Positions 53,963 to 63,500 of a stretch of 64,000 nt of DNA are shown piece after piece. The stretch covers positions 52,961-116,960 of the forward strand of contig JANXBW010000008.1 of assembly GCA_025060325.1 (NCBI GenBank), given 5' to 3'. A program made the position numbers and the translations under genes. The notes under the pieces are model-generated. The model was not told the origin of the DNA. It worked only from the letters and a program-made list of their open reading frames with translations, and searched no databases. Within the stretch, counting starts at the first letter, position 1; every line of letters starts with the position of its first letter. This stretch comes from Thermoguttaceae bacterium. GTDB taxonomy: Bacteria > Planctomycetota > Planctomycetia > Pirellulales > Thermoguttaceae.

Positions 53963-54982
53963 ATGGAAACACGTCTGCGCCGTCCTGCGTTCACCCTAGT
54001 GGAATTGCTGGTGGTCATCGCGATCATCGGCATTCTTATCGCCCTTTTGCTTCCGGCCGTGCAAGCCGCCCGGGAAGCAGCTCGCCGAAGCTCCTGCACA
54101 AATAACCTTAAGCAGGTGGCTTTGGCCATGCATAACTACCATGATGTGTACAAATGCTTCCCAAGGTTTTCGTATCGCACGGTCGACCCGGCCAACCCCT
54201 CAGCCCTCAAGTCACACTGGCGGGGTTACAGCATCCACACGATGCTCCTTCCGTATATCGAACAGACAAACCTGTATATGATCGTTGACCAAGTCGGGGT
54301 AAAGGCGGCACGCGATTGGTACGACGGTGATGCCACTTTGACCGCAGCCCGACGCACCAAGATCGCTACCTTCCGATGCCCTTCGGATACTGACTTCCCT
54401 GGGAGTGCGGAGACAGGCAACTGCAACTATGTGTTTAGCTTCGGCTCGCACTTTGATTGGGGTAGCGGTGCGCAAAACGGATTTGTGATGCGTGACCGGG
54501 AAACCTCGTTCTCCGATATGCGCGACGGTGCCTCCAACACGATCATGGCTGCCGAGATGCGCATCGGCGACAACAACAATGGCGTTTATCGGCCGGGTGA
54601 CGTCGTCCGAGCTCAGCCTTTCAGCGGAAGCACTCGCTTGTTCCCCACCCAGGCCGATATGGACGCTTACGGGCAGAACTGTCTAAATGGTATCAACAAC
54701 CACCATAGCCACTCCGGGCGAGATTGGATTGCGCCGATGCCCACCCAAACAGTCTTCAACACGGTTGCCCCGCCTAACTGGCGCTTCCCGACCTGCCAAG
54801 AATGTAGCGGGTGCGGCTGGATGGATAGCAACGGTGCTTTCCCTGCCCGCAGCTGGCACCCTGGTGGTGTTCTCCATGCCCTGGGTGACGGCTCGGTCCG
54901 ATTTGTTTCGGAAACCATCAACTTCCAGACTTACCAGTACTTAGGCGGCCGTGACGAGGGCCAGGCAGCTCAGTTTGAGTAA
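53963..54982 (+). CDS. DUF1559 family protein with pilin-like N-terminus (copy 3)
   Basis: The protein has a short leader, FTLVELLVVIAIIGILIA, and AARRSSCTNNLKQVALAMHN, ending with HPGGVLHALGDGSVRF. The residue before the FTLVE cleavage site is Ala, not the Gly of the other two copies. The ATG at 53963 has AAGGAGGAG upstream, the best ribosome site of the three. A small lipoprotein follows at 55349. A cluster of cysteines (CQECSGCGW, residues ~280-290) is unusual among the three copies and may form disulfides or bind metal. Function unknown. Confidence 0.92.
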   Translation: METRLRRPAFTLVELLVVIAIIGILIALLLPAVQAAREAARRSSCTNNLKQVALAMHNYHDVYKCFPRFSYRTVDPANPSALKSHWRGYSIHTMLLPYIEQTNLYMIVDQVGVKAARDWYDGDATLTAARRTKIATFRCPSDTDFPGSAETGNCNYVFSFGSHFDWGSGAQNGFVMRDRETSFSDMRDGASNTIMAAEMRIGDNNNGVYRPGDVVRAQPFSGSTRLFPTQADMDAYGQNCLNGINNHHSHSGRDWIAPMPTQTVFNTVAPPNWRFPTCQECSGCGWMDSNGAFPARSWHPGGVLHALGDGSVRFVSETINFQTYQYLGGRDEGQAAQFE

Positions 54983-55348
54983 TCGCCTGGGCTAAAGCGG
55001 TTCGAGTCTCGCGCAGGGCGCGGTTTGTCTGATCCAGTAGGGGCATTTTCAATCGGTGAACGCTCCCCGGGGGCCCGTGTTCCTACTGGCCCCCTCGTAG
55101 TTGGAGGAGCGCCAGCCAGTTGGTGTGATCCGGCAGGAGTCGCCGATCGGCAATTGATCAACATCCGCTGGCCGGTTAGGGCCGGTGGGCAATCGGCCGA
55201 GACAGCCGCCGGGAAATTGCCAACGCTTCGGGTAAAACCGGCACAAGGTATCTGGCGGCTCGATGGCCGACGTAATTCAAAGTTCAAACGGCACGGCCTT
55301 TCGGGAGGTGGGTCAAAGGTCCCTGACGATTAAAAGAGGTAAAAAGGG
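54983..55348. other. Spacer between DUF1559 copy 3 and its lipoprotein
   Basis: About 366 bases. A GC-rich 7-base inverted repeat (GGGGGCC / GGCCCCC, 55069-55075 and 55088-55094) with a 12-base loop is present; no T-run follows. It could reduce read-through between the two genes. Confidence 0.5.
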
Positions 55349-55681
55349 ATGCAATCGATGTATCGCTTGCCATTGCTCCTCCTAGTTGCGGCGGCTATTG
55401 GTTTTGTGGGCGGGTGCGGCGGCTCAACGGGCCCCGGGGCGCAAAAAGTGCAGCCCGTCCAGGTTCAGCCGACGGATGCTATGCGGTCCGCCCTTGAGTC
55501 CATAGCTCAAAGTGGCCAGGTGGGAAGTGAAGGTCTCACCATCCAGGAGAATATCGAAAAGCTCCGGGCAAGCGACGCTTCCAAAGCTGACCAGCTGGCC
55601 AAGGACTATCAGGAGTTGCAGGCTACTACCGACCCGGCTAAGGTTAAGGCCAAGGCCGCGGAGATGCTGAAGAAGCTGTAA
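55349..55681 (+). CDS. Small predicted lipoprotein
   Basis: The 110-residue product has a signal peptide (LPLLLLVAAAIGFVGGC) ending in the lipobox VGGC, then a short Gly/Pro-rich linker. The mature part is helical and charged (IQENIEKLRASDASKADQLA and AKVKAKAAEMLKKL). No known domain. The ATG at 55349 has AGAGGT eight bases upstream. It is paired with DUF1559 copy 3, repeating the pattern seen at 10-12 kb and 27-28.6 kb, and ends before a strong terminator at 55877. Confidence 0.75.
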   Translation: MQSMYRLPLLLLVAAAIGFVGGCGGSTGPGAQKVQPVQVQPTDAMRSALESIAQSGQVGSEGLTIQENIEKLRASDASKADQLAKDYQELQATTDPAKVKAKAAEMLKKL

Positions 55682-56082
55682 AGAACAACACCTGCGGACC
55701 TGTGCTTGGGGCCAGCGCCGCCACGCGGCCCTCGTGATGGCGCAAGTGGCGATTGTCCTACCGCTGCCCAACTTCAACCGGCGGCGAAAGCCATGGCGAA
55801 GTCAACTCAGACTTCCCTTCGGCAACTTGGTAGTTTGATATTCCCGTCCTGTTGACACCTTAAGGTATGTCCCCGCGGGGTGCCCTTGCTGGCACCCCTT
55901 TTATTTTTTTCGCTTCCGTTGACGGGCATCTGAGAGTGGGGACGGCGTCTTATCGGTCTTCCGAGGAATCCCGACCGAGTAGGTTTTTACGAAAAAGGCC
56001 GGGGGATAGGGTCGCCGGATCGTACTGAGCCCGAGCAAGCGCAGGAGTTCCTGAGAACCTTAGGGTTTCCAACACCCCACAC
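55682..56082. other. Convergent intergenic region with terminator
   Basis: About 400 bases between the lipoprotein and the sulfatase. It holds a 10-base palindrome ACCTTAAGGT at 55857-55866 and the terminator at 55877-55910. No gene is seen. Confidence 0.55.
55877..55910 (+). terminator. Strong rho-independent terminator
   Basis: GGGGTGCC and GGCACCCC form a perfect 8-base stem with a 6-base loop, followed by TTTTATTTTTTT. It lies ~195 bases after the lipoprotein stop codon. The minus strand lacks a T-run, so it serves plus-strand transcription. Confidence 0.85.
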
Positions 56083-57549
56083 TCACTCACGCTCCCATTT
56101 TAGAATCCACGGATCGCCCGTTTTTTCCTGGAATTCCCGCAGCTTGGCTTTTAGCCGGGCCAACACATCAGCGTAAGCCGGATCGTCGGCTAAGTTGCGA
56201 GCTTCAAAGGGATCGGCTTCCAAATCATAAAGCTCGAATTGAGGCCTGTGGATGTATTGTCGCAAAGTGCGTCGGCCATAAGGAGTATCCAAACCCAAGG
56301 CCAAACGATCCTGGAAAGTTGCCGCCTCCCAGAGGTCGGAAGCAAACGGATAGGGCAATGGCCAGGCAATATTCCAAATCAGCTTAAAGCGTCTTTCCCG
56401 CACAACTCGCATTGGATAATACATCGTGACTTCGTGGAATGTATGCGAGGCGTACACTTCATCCCATCCGGGCGGGTTTTCCTCTTCTAAGATCCGGGCA
56501 AATGACCGCCCCTGCATTGTCGACGGAACCCGCAGCCCCGCCATGTCGAGAATGGTGGGTGCTATATCGACCCAGCTGATCATTGCTTGACTAACTACAC
56601 CTTTTCGCTGGGCCGCGGGGTGGCGAACAATGCACGGTAAACGGATCCCGGGTTCGTAAACGGTAGTTTTGGCTCCGGGGAACGGAGGCCCGTTATCAGA
56701 GATGTAAATAACAACTGTTCGCTCCCAGTGGCCCGTCTCACGCAAGATGTCCATCAGCCGGCCTATGCCTTGGTCCATTCGGGAGATGGACCGATAATAT
56801 TGCGCTAATTCAGCACGACATGTCGGAGTGTCGGGAAGCCAAGGTGGCACAATGACGTCGCGAGGATCATAAACGACTTCGTTGACACCGGGATAAGGCT
56901 TCTCACGATTGCCAAACCGGTCCGGCCGATACGGCGAGCCTTCCACCCGGCCACCACCCCGATGCGGATCTGTGGGACAAAAGTACAAGAAGAACGGCCG
57001 GTCAGACTGTTGCGAAAGCAGCTCCCGGCAACGTTCGGCCATCTCCACCGTGCTGCGAGGATTAACCCCCTGAACCACATGTTCAAAACGGTATACGGAC
57101 TCCGGAGCCACATGGAGCTTGCCGGCAAGGATGGTGCGATACCCTGCCTCCTGAAGATAAACAGGCAAACTCTTTATGTTGTCAAAGCTCTGGAAATGGT
57201 GATAGCTGTGCTGCAGCCCGTACGTCCCATTAGCATGACTATGCATGCCGGTGAGGATCACGGATCGGCTAGGACTGCAACTGGCCGTTGTACAGAAAGC
57301 AAACTCGAAGCGGGTGCCCTCGGCCGCCAGGCGATCAAGATTGGGCGTGCGGATGACCGGATTTCCGTAACAGCCAAGCTCACAGCCATGGTCGTCGGAC
57401 ACGATTAGAACGAAGTTCGGCCTAGCTGGCTGTTGGGCTTGTGCCGGCTGTGTAAGCAGGAGACAAGCGGCTGCCCCCAGAACTAAAACCACCCAAAAGC
57501 GCACACAAATATTGCGCCGGCGGCATCGCGCTTTCGTCCAGATGCCCAT
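56083..57549 (-). CDS. Secreted sulfatase, formylglycine type
   Basis: An arylsulfatase-like enzyme, likely removing sulfate esters from polysaccharides or glycans. A signal peptide lies at ~15-38 (WVVLVLGAAACLLLTQPAQA). The metal site begins NFVLIVSDDHG, and ASCSPSRSVILTG carries C91, which the formylglycine-generating enzyme would convert. Further motifs are ILAGKLHVAPE, FCPTDPHRGG and YISDNGPPFPGAK. The C-terminus with QFELYDLEADPFEARNLA is standard. Length is 488 residues from the ATG at 57549, which has AAAGGAG eight bases upstream. Substrate is unknown. The gene is convergent with the lipoprotein unit; a cupin gene on the same strand lies 246 bases upstream. Confidence 0.93.
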   Translation of the reverse strand: MGIWTKARCRRRNICVRFWVVLVLGAAACLLLTQPAQAQQPARPNFVLIVSDDHGCELGCYGNPVIRTPNLDRLAAEGTRFEFAFCTTASCSPSRSVILTGMHSHANGTYGLQHSYHHFQSFDNIKSLPVYLQEAGYRTILAGKLHVAPESVYRFEHVVQGVNPRSTVEMAERCRELLSQQSDRPFFLYFCPTDPHRGGGRVEGSPYRPDRFGNREKPYPGVNEVVYDPRDVIVPPWLPDTPTCRAELAQYYRSISRMDQGIGRLMDILRETGHWERTVVIYISDNGPPFPGAKTTVYEPGIRLPCIVRHPAAQRKGVVSQAMISWVDIAPTILDMAGLRVPSTMQGRSFARILEEENPPGWDEVYASHTFHEVTMYYPMRVVRERRFKLIWNIAWPLPYPFASDLWEAATFQDRLALGLDTPYGRRTLRQYIHRPQFELYDLEADPFEARNLADDPAYADVLARLKAKLREFQEKTGDPWILKWERE

Positions 57550-57795
57550 GATGACCACTCCTTTTTGCCTCCGAGCAAAAACCAACCTTTGTTTCCGAAG
57601 ACTTTCCTCCGCCGACCACCCTGCGAGCGGACGTATACACTTCGCGAAGGGGGGACGCACACCCTCTTGTGACTTCCCGGGCCTTTCTGTCTCAGAACGC
57701 TGGGAGACCGAGCCACATCTGGGGGAGCCCCCTCTTACCTAGCCAAGATATTACCAAGCCAGGATAACTGATTTCTCTGCGATTTTCGGCCTGGT

Positions 57796-58305
57796 TCACA
57801 ACTCGTCGGGGCGGTCATCCGGGCGAGGTGGCACAGGTACGCCTTTGCCCTGATAGCGAACAACTACGAATATCAACGGCTCGCTCCCCGTGTTGACTAA
57901 CCCGTGATAAACCCACGGTTCGGCGTAAAGAATATCCCCTCTCTTTGCCGGGAACTGTCTGTCGCCAATTTGCCAGGTGCCCTCGCCTGTAACAAGGATG
58001 AGGTATTCTTCCTCGGCGTGGCGATGGGCGCGGTGGACAGCCTTTCCCGGCAGGACGGTAGCTACTGCGACCAAGGCGGCGGTGGTTTGAGCCGTCTCAC
58101 CGCGGAAATAAAAACGCATCTGGCCCCAGTCGGCCTCCCTCAATTGGGCCTGATCCCAGGAGACCACCTGGGTCTTCAACGGCCCTGTCTGAAGTGCCGC
58201 GCCGGCAAGTGCTCCACCCAAGCCAAATTTAAGCCCAACTACCCCAATCGCCACCAAAGCCAAGAGCCAACCAGTCGACAAAACCCACGAGCGACGCTTG
58301 TTCAT
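57796..58305 (-). CDS. Membrane-anchored or exported cupin-domain protein
   Basis: The N-terminus has a hydrophobic segment (WLLALVAIGVVGLKFGLGG), then a linker and a single cupin barrel at about residues 65-155. The two cupin motifs are visible: HRAHRHAEEEYLILVTGEG, giving a His/His/Glu metal set, and WVYHGLVNTGSEPL with the last His. Such single-domain cupins may bind metals or small ligands; no activity can be assigned. The ATG at 58305 has GGGAGA seven bases upstream; the frame opens at 58338. It is divergent from the GT39-like gene. Confidence 0.8.
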   Translation of the reverse strand: MNKRRSWVLSTGWLLALVAIGVVGLKFGLGGALAGAALQTGPLKTQVVSWDQAQLREADWGQMRFYFRGETAQTTAALVAVATVLPGKAVHRAHRHAEEEYLILVTGEGTWQIGDRQFPAKRGDILYAEPWVYHGLVNTGSEPLIFVVVRYQGKGVPVPPRPDDRPDEL

Positions 58306-58562
58306 TGTCTGGTCTCCCAAGCAGGTCGGTTCTTCCATCCCGGGCGGAGTGTCCTCCTCGGTTCGGCGATCTACCGCGGTTTACCCGCGGAACGATCTTC
58401 GATGATAATGGGGACCTTGGTTACGATCAAAAGTAAACGGCAAGAACGAGCCGGAAAGTTTTTTCTCTTGTGGCATGGAAGGCCAAATGCCGTCGGCGGC
58501 TAAGAAATCGCAGTCTGTCTTGTTCTGGGTAAAACAATACCCGGCGGACGAGTAGTGTTCAT

Positions 58563-60182
58563 ATGAATACATTACACTGCCGAACAAATGGCGGCGGGAC
58601 GGGCCACCAAGAGCCAGGCGAAACAGCCCCCGGCAAAGCTTGCAACTGGGGAACTGCGCCCCTCCCATGGCTGGCCCCAGTGGTGGTGGGGCTGGTCATT
58701 CGCTTAGCGGCAGCCTGGGTGTGGGAGCAACAAGCTGGCGGGCGATTTGTCTTCGGGGACAGCGAGTCCTATTGGCTTCTTGCCCGAGCGATCGCTAACG
58801 GCGAGGAGTATCGTTACGGCAACGCCCGAATCTTCCGGATGCCGGGGTATCCGATGGTTCTTGCGCCGCTATTTTGGCTGGCATCACCGGAGCCACCTCA
58901 CTTGTGGGCCCGGTTTCTTGGGGCCGGTCTTGGCTCAGTCACGATCCTTGGCGTTTACTTTTTGGCCAAACAACTTTTCGGGCAAGGGGTGGGCCTATGG
59001 TCCGCATGGACTTGTGTCTTTTATCCAGGTGCAATTGCGCTAAGCATTTTCGTACTGAGCGAGGCTCTCTTTTGCCCGCTGGTCACTCTTGCCTTGGTTG
59101 CAGGCGTGAAAGCCGCAAAAAGTTGCCGAAGGGCTCCGTTTGTCATCTGGTCCGGCGTGGCGGGGGTCCTCCACGGTTTAGCGATTCTCACAAGGCCGAG
59201 CTGGCTATTTTTCCCGATGTTCGCCGGGGTAATAAGCATTGCCTTTGAAACGAGGCGACTCCGCCAGCTCGCCGGCTTCCTGGTGATGATCGCAGGGGCA
59301 TCGGCGGTCCTCGCCCCTTGGTGGGTCCGAAATTGGTGCCTAACTGGGCGATTTGTCCCAGCTACCCTGCAAACTGGGGCTAGCCTTTACGATGGCTTAC
59401 ACCCCGGTGCGACCGGCGCAAGCGACTTATCGATTGTCAACCGGCGAATGGGCGAGTTAGTAGTGGAGTTCAACCGGCTTTTCCCCGAACTGACGCAACC
59501 TCATCTGCCGGGCACAACAACTGGGCCGATGAGCTTCGAGGAGGGCTCCCGACTTGGAGGGCAAGCTCATGCTCCAAATGAGCAGAATGGCAATTATGGG
59601 AAAGATGAGGCATCTAGCGAGGATGGGATGTCTCCAGGAGCTGCGTCAGGGAGGCTGATTGAGGAAAAATACGAAGCTGGATCGATGATTGCGATCCCAC
59701 TAGTGTGCGGGAGTGTGCCCGCTGATATCCGGCGGCAGATCGCGCTTGAACTATTTCTTGATTCTCGGCTACGGCAGGAGGCGATTGCCTGGGCATTGGC
59801 CCACCCCAGGGAATTTCTGCGGCTGATGCTGCGAAAATTTGTCCGGCTGTGGAACATTTGGCCAAATGAGGCCGCTTTCCAAACCCCCGCAAGCCGAATC
59901 GTCGTAGCAAGCACATTTTTGCCGCTGATAATCTGCAGTGTCTTTGGGATAATTCGTCATTCCCGCCGAGGTTGGGCCTACGTACTTCCGGTTTTGCCCG
60001 CGGTCTACCTAACAGGTATCCACTGTGTTTTTGTAAGTTCGCTACGCTACCGAGAACCCGCGATGCTTGCGCTCATACCTCTGGCGGTAGCCGGGGCAAA
60101 GAGTTTCTGGGACCTTTACAGGGGAACCGCCGGCGAGAGAGCCGCCCCAATGGCCGCGTCGCATGCGAGGGCCAACCGGTGA
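58563..60182 (+). CDS. GT39/ArnT-like membrane glycosyltransferase
   Basis: The protein has around nine hydrophobic helices and a first extracytoplasmic loop GDSESYWLLA (D66 and E68), typical of polyprenyl-phosphate-dependent GT39/ArnT/PMT-fold transferases, followed by FRMPGYPMVLAP. It would move a sugar from a lipid carrier to a target on the outer face of the membrane. Between helices, at residues ~325-375, is a hydrophilic stretch rich in Gly, Glu, Asn and Ser that interrupts the common fold. The donor and acceptor are unknown. The start is the ATG at 58563; the ribosome site is weak. The GDP-mannose enzyme lies 16 kb away, so any functional link is speculation. Confidence 0.75.
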   Translation: MNTLHCRTNGGGTGHQEPGETAPGKACNWGTAPLPWLAPVVVGLVIRLAAAWVWEQQAGGRFVFGDSESYWLLARAIANGEEYRYGNARIFRMPGYPMVLAPLFWLASPEPPHLWARFLGAGLGSVTILGVYFLAKQLFGQGVGLWSAWTCVFYPGAIALSIFVLSEALFCPLVTLALVAGVKAAKSCRRAPFVIWSGVAGVLHGLAILTRPSWLFFPMFAGVISIAFETRRLRQLAGFLVMIAGASAVLAPWWVRNWCLTGRFVPATLQTGASLYDGLHPGATGASDLSIVNRRMGELVVEFNRLFPELTQPHLPGTTTGPMSFEEGSRLGGQAHAPNEQNGNYGKDEASSEDGMSPGAASGRLIEEKYEAGSMIAIPLVCGSVPADIRRQIALELFLDSRLRQEAIAWALAHPREFLRLMLRKFVRLWNIWPNEAAFQTPASRIVVASTFLPLIICSVFGIIRHSRRGWAYVLPVLPAVYLTGIHCVFVSSLRYREPAMLALIPLAVAGAKSFWDLYRGTAGERAAPMAASHARANR

Positions 60183-60519
60183 CAGCAGGGGCGGGGAGAG
60201 GAGTTTCCCCAAAAGGCCAGAACCATCGCCGCGTGTGGCCCGTGCTTTATGAACGTGCCTAATGAGAAGCTTTTTCGGCTGGACTATTAGGCGGCCCATT
60301 TCTGGGTAAGGATCGCGCCGGCGGCAGTTAGCACCGATCGCGTAAACAGCTTGCCTTGGCTGCCAACGGAACATTGCCTCCGAAACAAGCAATGAGCCTT
60401 CATAGGCCGGGCCGAGCTTTGGGCCAAAAACGCTCGACGAACTATTTGGCTAACAACGTCTCCAGGAGTAGTGGCAAAGATTAGCTCTTTGTCCTTAGGG
60501 GCACGGAGGACCCAGCTCG
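60183..60519. other. Intergenic region before the AsmA-like gene
   Basis: About 340 bases between the GT39-like gene and the AsmA-like gene. No terminator or promoter is clear. The last bases contain GGAGGA at 60505-60510, which I interpret as the ribosome site of the next gene. Confidence 0.5.
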
Positions 60520-63500
60520 ATCGGAAAGCTCCTCATCTGGCTGTGGCGAATTCTTGCACTGGTTGTGGGCTTAGCCGCCGTTTCGGTGGCCGTGGGGGGC
60601 GTGTTGCTTTACAGGCATTTTGCCGAGATCCTTTCCCACCAGGCGGAGCGACAGCTCCGGCTTCTTTTCCCGCAGCTTCAGATATCGGTGGGGGGAGTTC
60701 GTCTCTGGCCAGCTGATGAAATCGAGCTTCGCGCCATAAAGCTTGCTTGGCCAATGGCCGGGGACCAGCGGGGTGAAGTCGTCCCCCTTGCCGAGGTGGG
60801 ACGGGTCCGCCTTCAGCTCGCCAGGCCCATTTGGGAGTGTTTGCGGGAGGACATCCGGCTGAGGGCGGTGTTCGTGGAAGATCTTCAACTCCATGCGATC
60901 CGGGACAAAGCGGGCCGGTGGAATCTTGCCCAGCTTAAGCCTACCTCGCGACGCCCTGTGGCGTTGCCGCGCGTGCAGATTGTGGGCGGAACTTTACATG
61001 TCCTGGATCAGCTTCACTGGCCGGAGAGTCCGCTGGCCATCCGCGTGCTTGAGGCAACTCTTACCCCGCAGGTCTCACCGGCTAATTCGCAGGGGGCTAG
61101 TTCGGATGGTACCCCGGGCAGCGCCGCTTTGAGGTGGGACATTCGGGCAGTCTGCGAATTTCGCGAACTCGGCCGGGGGGTTATTGAGGCGCAGGTCGAT
61201 CCAAACGCGGGTAACTGGGGGTTGGTGTTCCAATTTGATCAAATCCGGCTAAGTCAGTCGCTGTGGACCTATGTCCCCGAGCCGGTTCGTAAACAGCTCC
61301 CTGAACTTCGCATTTTGGGGGGAGAAGTGCGGTTGGCCGGGCAGATGGCCGGCAGTAATCTGGGCGAGCTATCCTCGGATTTTACCCTCCACGGTTCCGC
61401 CGAAGGACTTCGCGTGGCGTTAGGGCCACTCACCACGCCGCTCAGCGATCTAGGAGGGTCCTTTGTCATCACGCCGTCGCAGATTTCTGTAAACGGCCTG
61501 AAGGCCACATGGGCTGGTGCGACCATAAACTTGGAAAGTTTACAGCTTCGTAAGGAATCGGCAACGGCGGGCGTGCTGCAAGGCCAGTTCGCCATCCGCA
61601 ACTTGGCCGTAAGCGACGAGCTCCTTCAGCTTCACCCGCAACTGGTGCGATGGTACGAGACGTACCGGCCTCAAGGGACGATGAATCTGGACGGCACCTT
61701 CCGATTCGACGGGCAGCGGTGGGATTGGAAAGTACGGGTGCTTCCCCAGCGGATGACTGTGGTGTACTCCCGGGTCCCCTATCCGGTGCGGGAAGTATCG
61801 GGTGTTCTTGAATGGACGGCTGATCACCTGTGGGGCAATCTTTACGGCAAGATCGGCAATCGGCCGGTGAATATTGAGGGGCGAACGCTGTGGTCAGACG
61901 GCGCTTACCGGTGGGTGGTGGCGGCGCCCTCGGTTGCTTTTGATCGAGAGATGATCGCAGCCCTTGGCCGACCGGCAGGCGAACGACTTGCCGAGCTGAA
62001 TCCTTCGGGGGATTTTGGCTTTCAATTTGTCAGCACGCGGAGAAATCGCCAAGAGGCAGTCGAAAGACAACTCGTGGTCGAATTGCAGGATGCTCAAGTG
62101 CAATATCAACGCTTCCCCTATCCGCTCCGAAATGTACGTGGCATCTTGCGGATGTGGGGCAATCCTTCAGGGGAGCTTTGGGAACTTTCCGAAACCGTCG
62201 CCCAAAATGGCCAAGCTCGCGTATTCCTCCGCGGTCGACTGGAAAGCTGGGAAAAACGCCACTTCCTCCAAATCCACTTCTGGGCTCGGGAGGTTCCCAT
62301 CGACGAGGAACTCCGCAATGCCATTCCCTCGGCTGCAGCCAGAGAGGTGTGGCTCAACCTAGACCCCCGTGGCACGCTGGCAGAGTTGTCCGGCCAGGTT
62401 CTTTTTGACTCGGCCACAGGTCGGGTCAACGTGCGTTTCTCCGCCGAACCTGCCCCGGGCCAGTGCTCCATTCAGCCCACTTGGTTTCCTTACCGGATCG
62501 ATAATCTCTCCGGGAGACTGGAGTATCGCGATGGGCATGCGGCGATTTCGCAAATGAGAGGCCAGCACGGATCGGCGCGTTTTTCCGCAACCGTGGAGTG
62601 CCGTCAAGATCCGGCCGGCAACTGGGCACTAGAGATCACCAATTTGTTTGCAGAGCAGATCCCTATCGACCAAGAATTGGTTCAAGCCGTCCCGCCGAAT
62701 CTCCAGCAAATCCTGCGAACTCTCAATCCAGTCGGCCGGGTGAACGTCCGCGGTCAGATGCGGTTTTCCGGTGGGGTTCCTCAGGATCGCCTCATCCATA
62801 GCTCATGGGATCTATCCGTTGACACGCACCATGCCCGCGTCGACTGTGGCCTTCGTTTTACCGGTGTCAGTGGAACCATCGATCTAACCGGCTCCTCGGA
62901 CGCCGAGCGGTTTGTCTGCCTGGCCCGTCTTGACTTAACTTCCGCTACCGCCATGGGCGTGCAGCTAACGGAAATCCGGGGGCCAGTGTGGGCAGGTGGC
63001 AATCAAATCCTCCTTGGGCGATTAGTTCCCAACCAACCCATTGGGCAGTTAGGAAACACCCAAAGTCAGGCACCCGCCGAAATTCGGCCATCAACAGCGG
63101 GAACTGGCCCCGAAGTGCCCGGCCCTACCGGGCCACTTACCGCCCGAATTGCAGGAGGCCTCCTGAGTTTGGACGGGGTCATTAATTTGCGAGGGGACTC
63201 GCCCCTTTTCCGCGTGGGCTTTTCACTTCACCGCGCCGACTTAGCCCAGCTTGCCCAGGAAATCCTCGGCCGTAGTGAGGATGTCAGCGGCACGCTATAT
63301 GCGCAGGGGGAGCTCCGTGGGCAACTTGGCCAGCCCGAATCCCTCGCCGGTCAAGGGGTCGTTCAGCTTCGCGAGGCCAACGTGTACCGAACGCCCCTGA
63401 TGCTCGCGCTTCTCCGGATGTTAACGATTCGGGAACCCCAGCGGACTGCCTTTAGTAGCGCCGACGTGGCTTTTGAGCTAGAAGGCCAGCGAATCCTCAT

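Noticed and set aside
55000-55025. GGTTCGAGTC, resembling a tRNA T-arm
   Set aside because: Flanking bases do not pair as a T-stem and no acceptor or anticodon arm is found around it.
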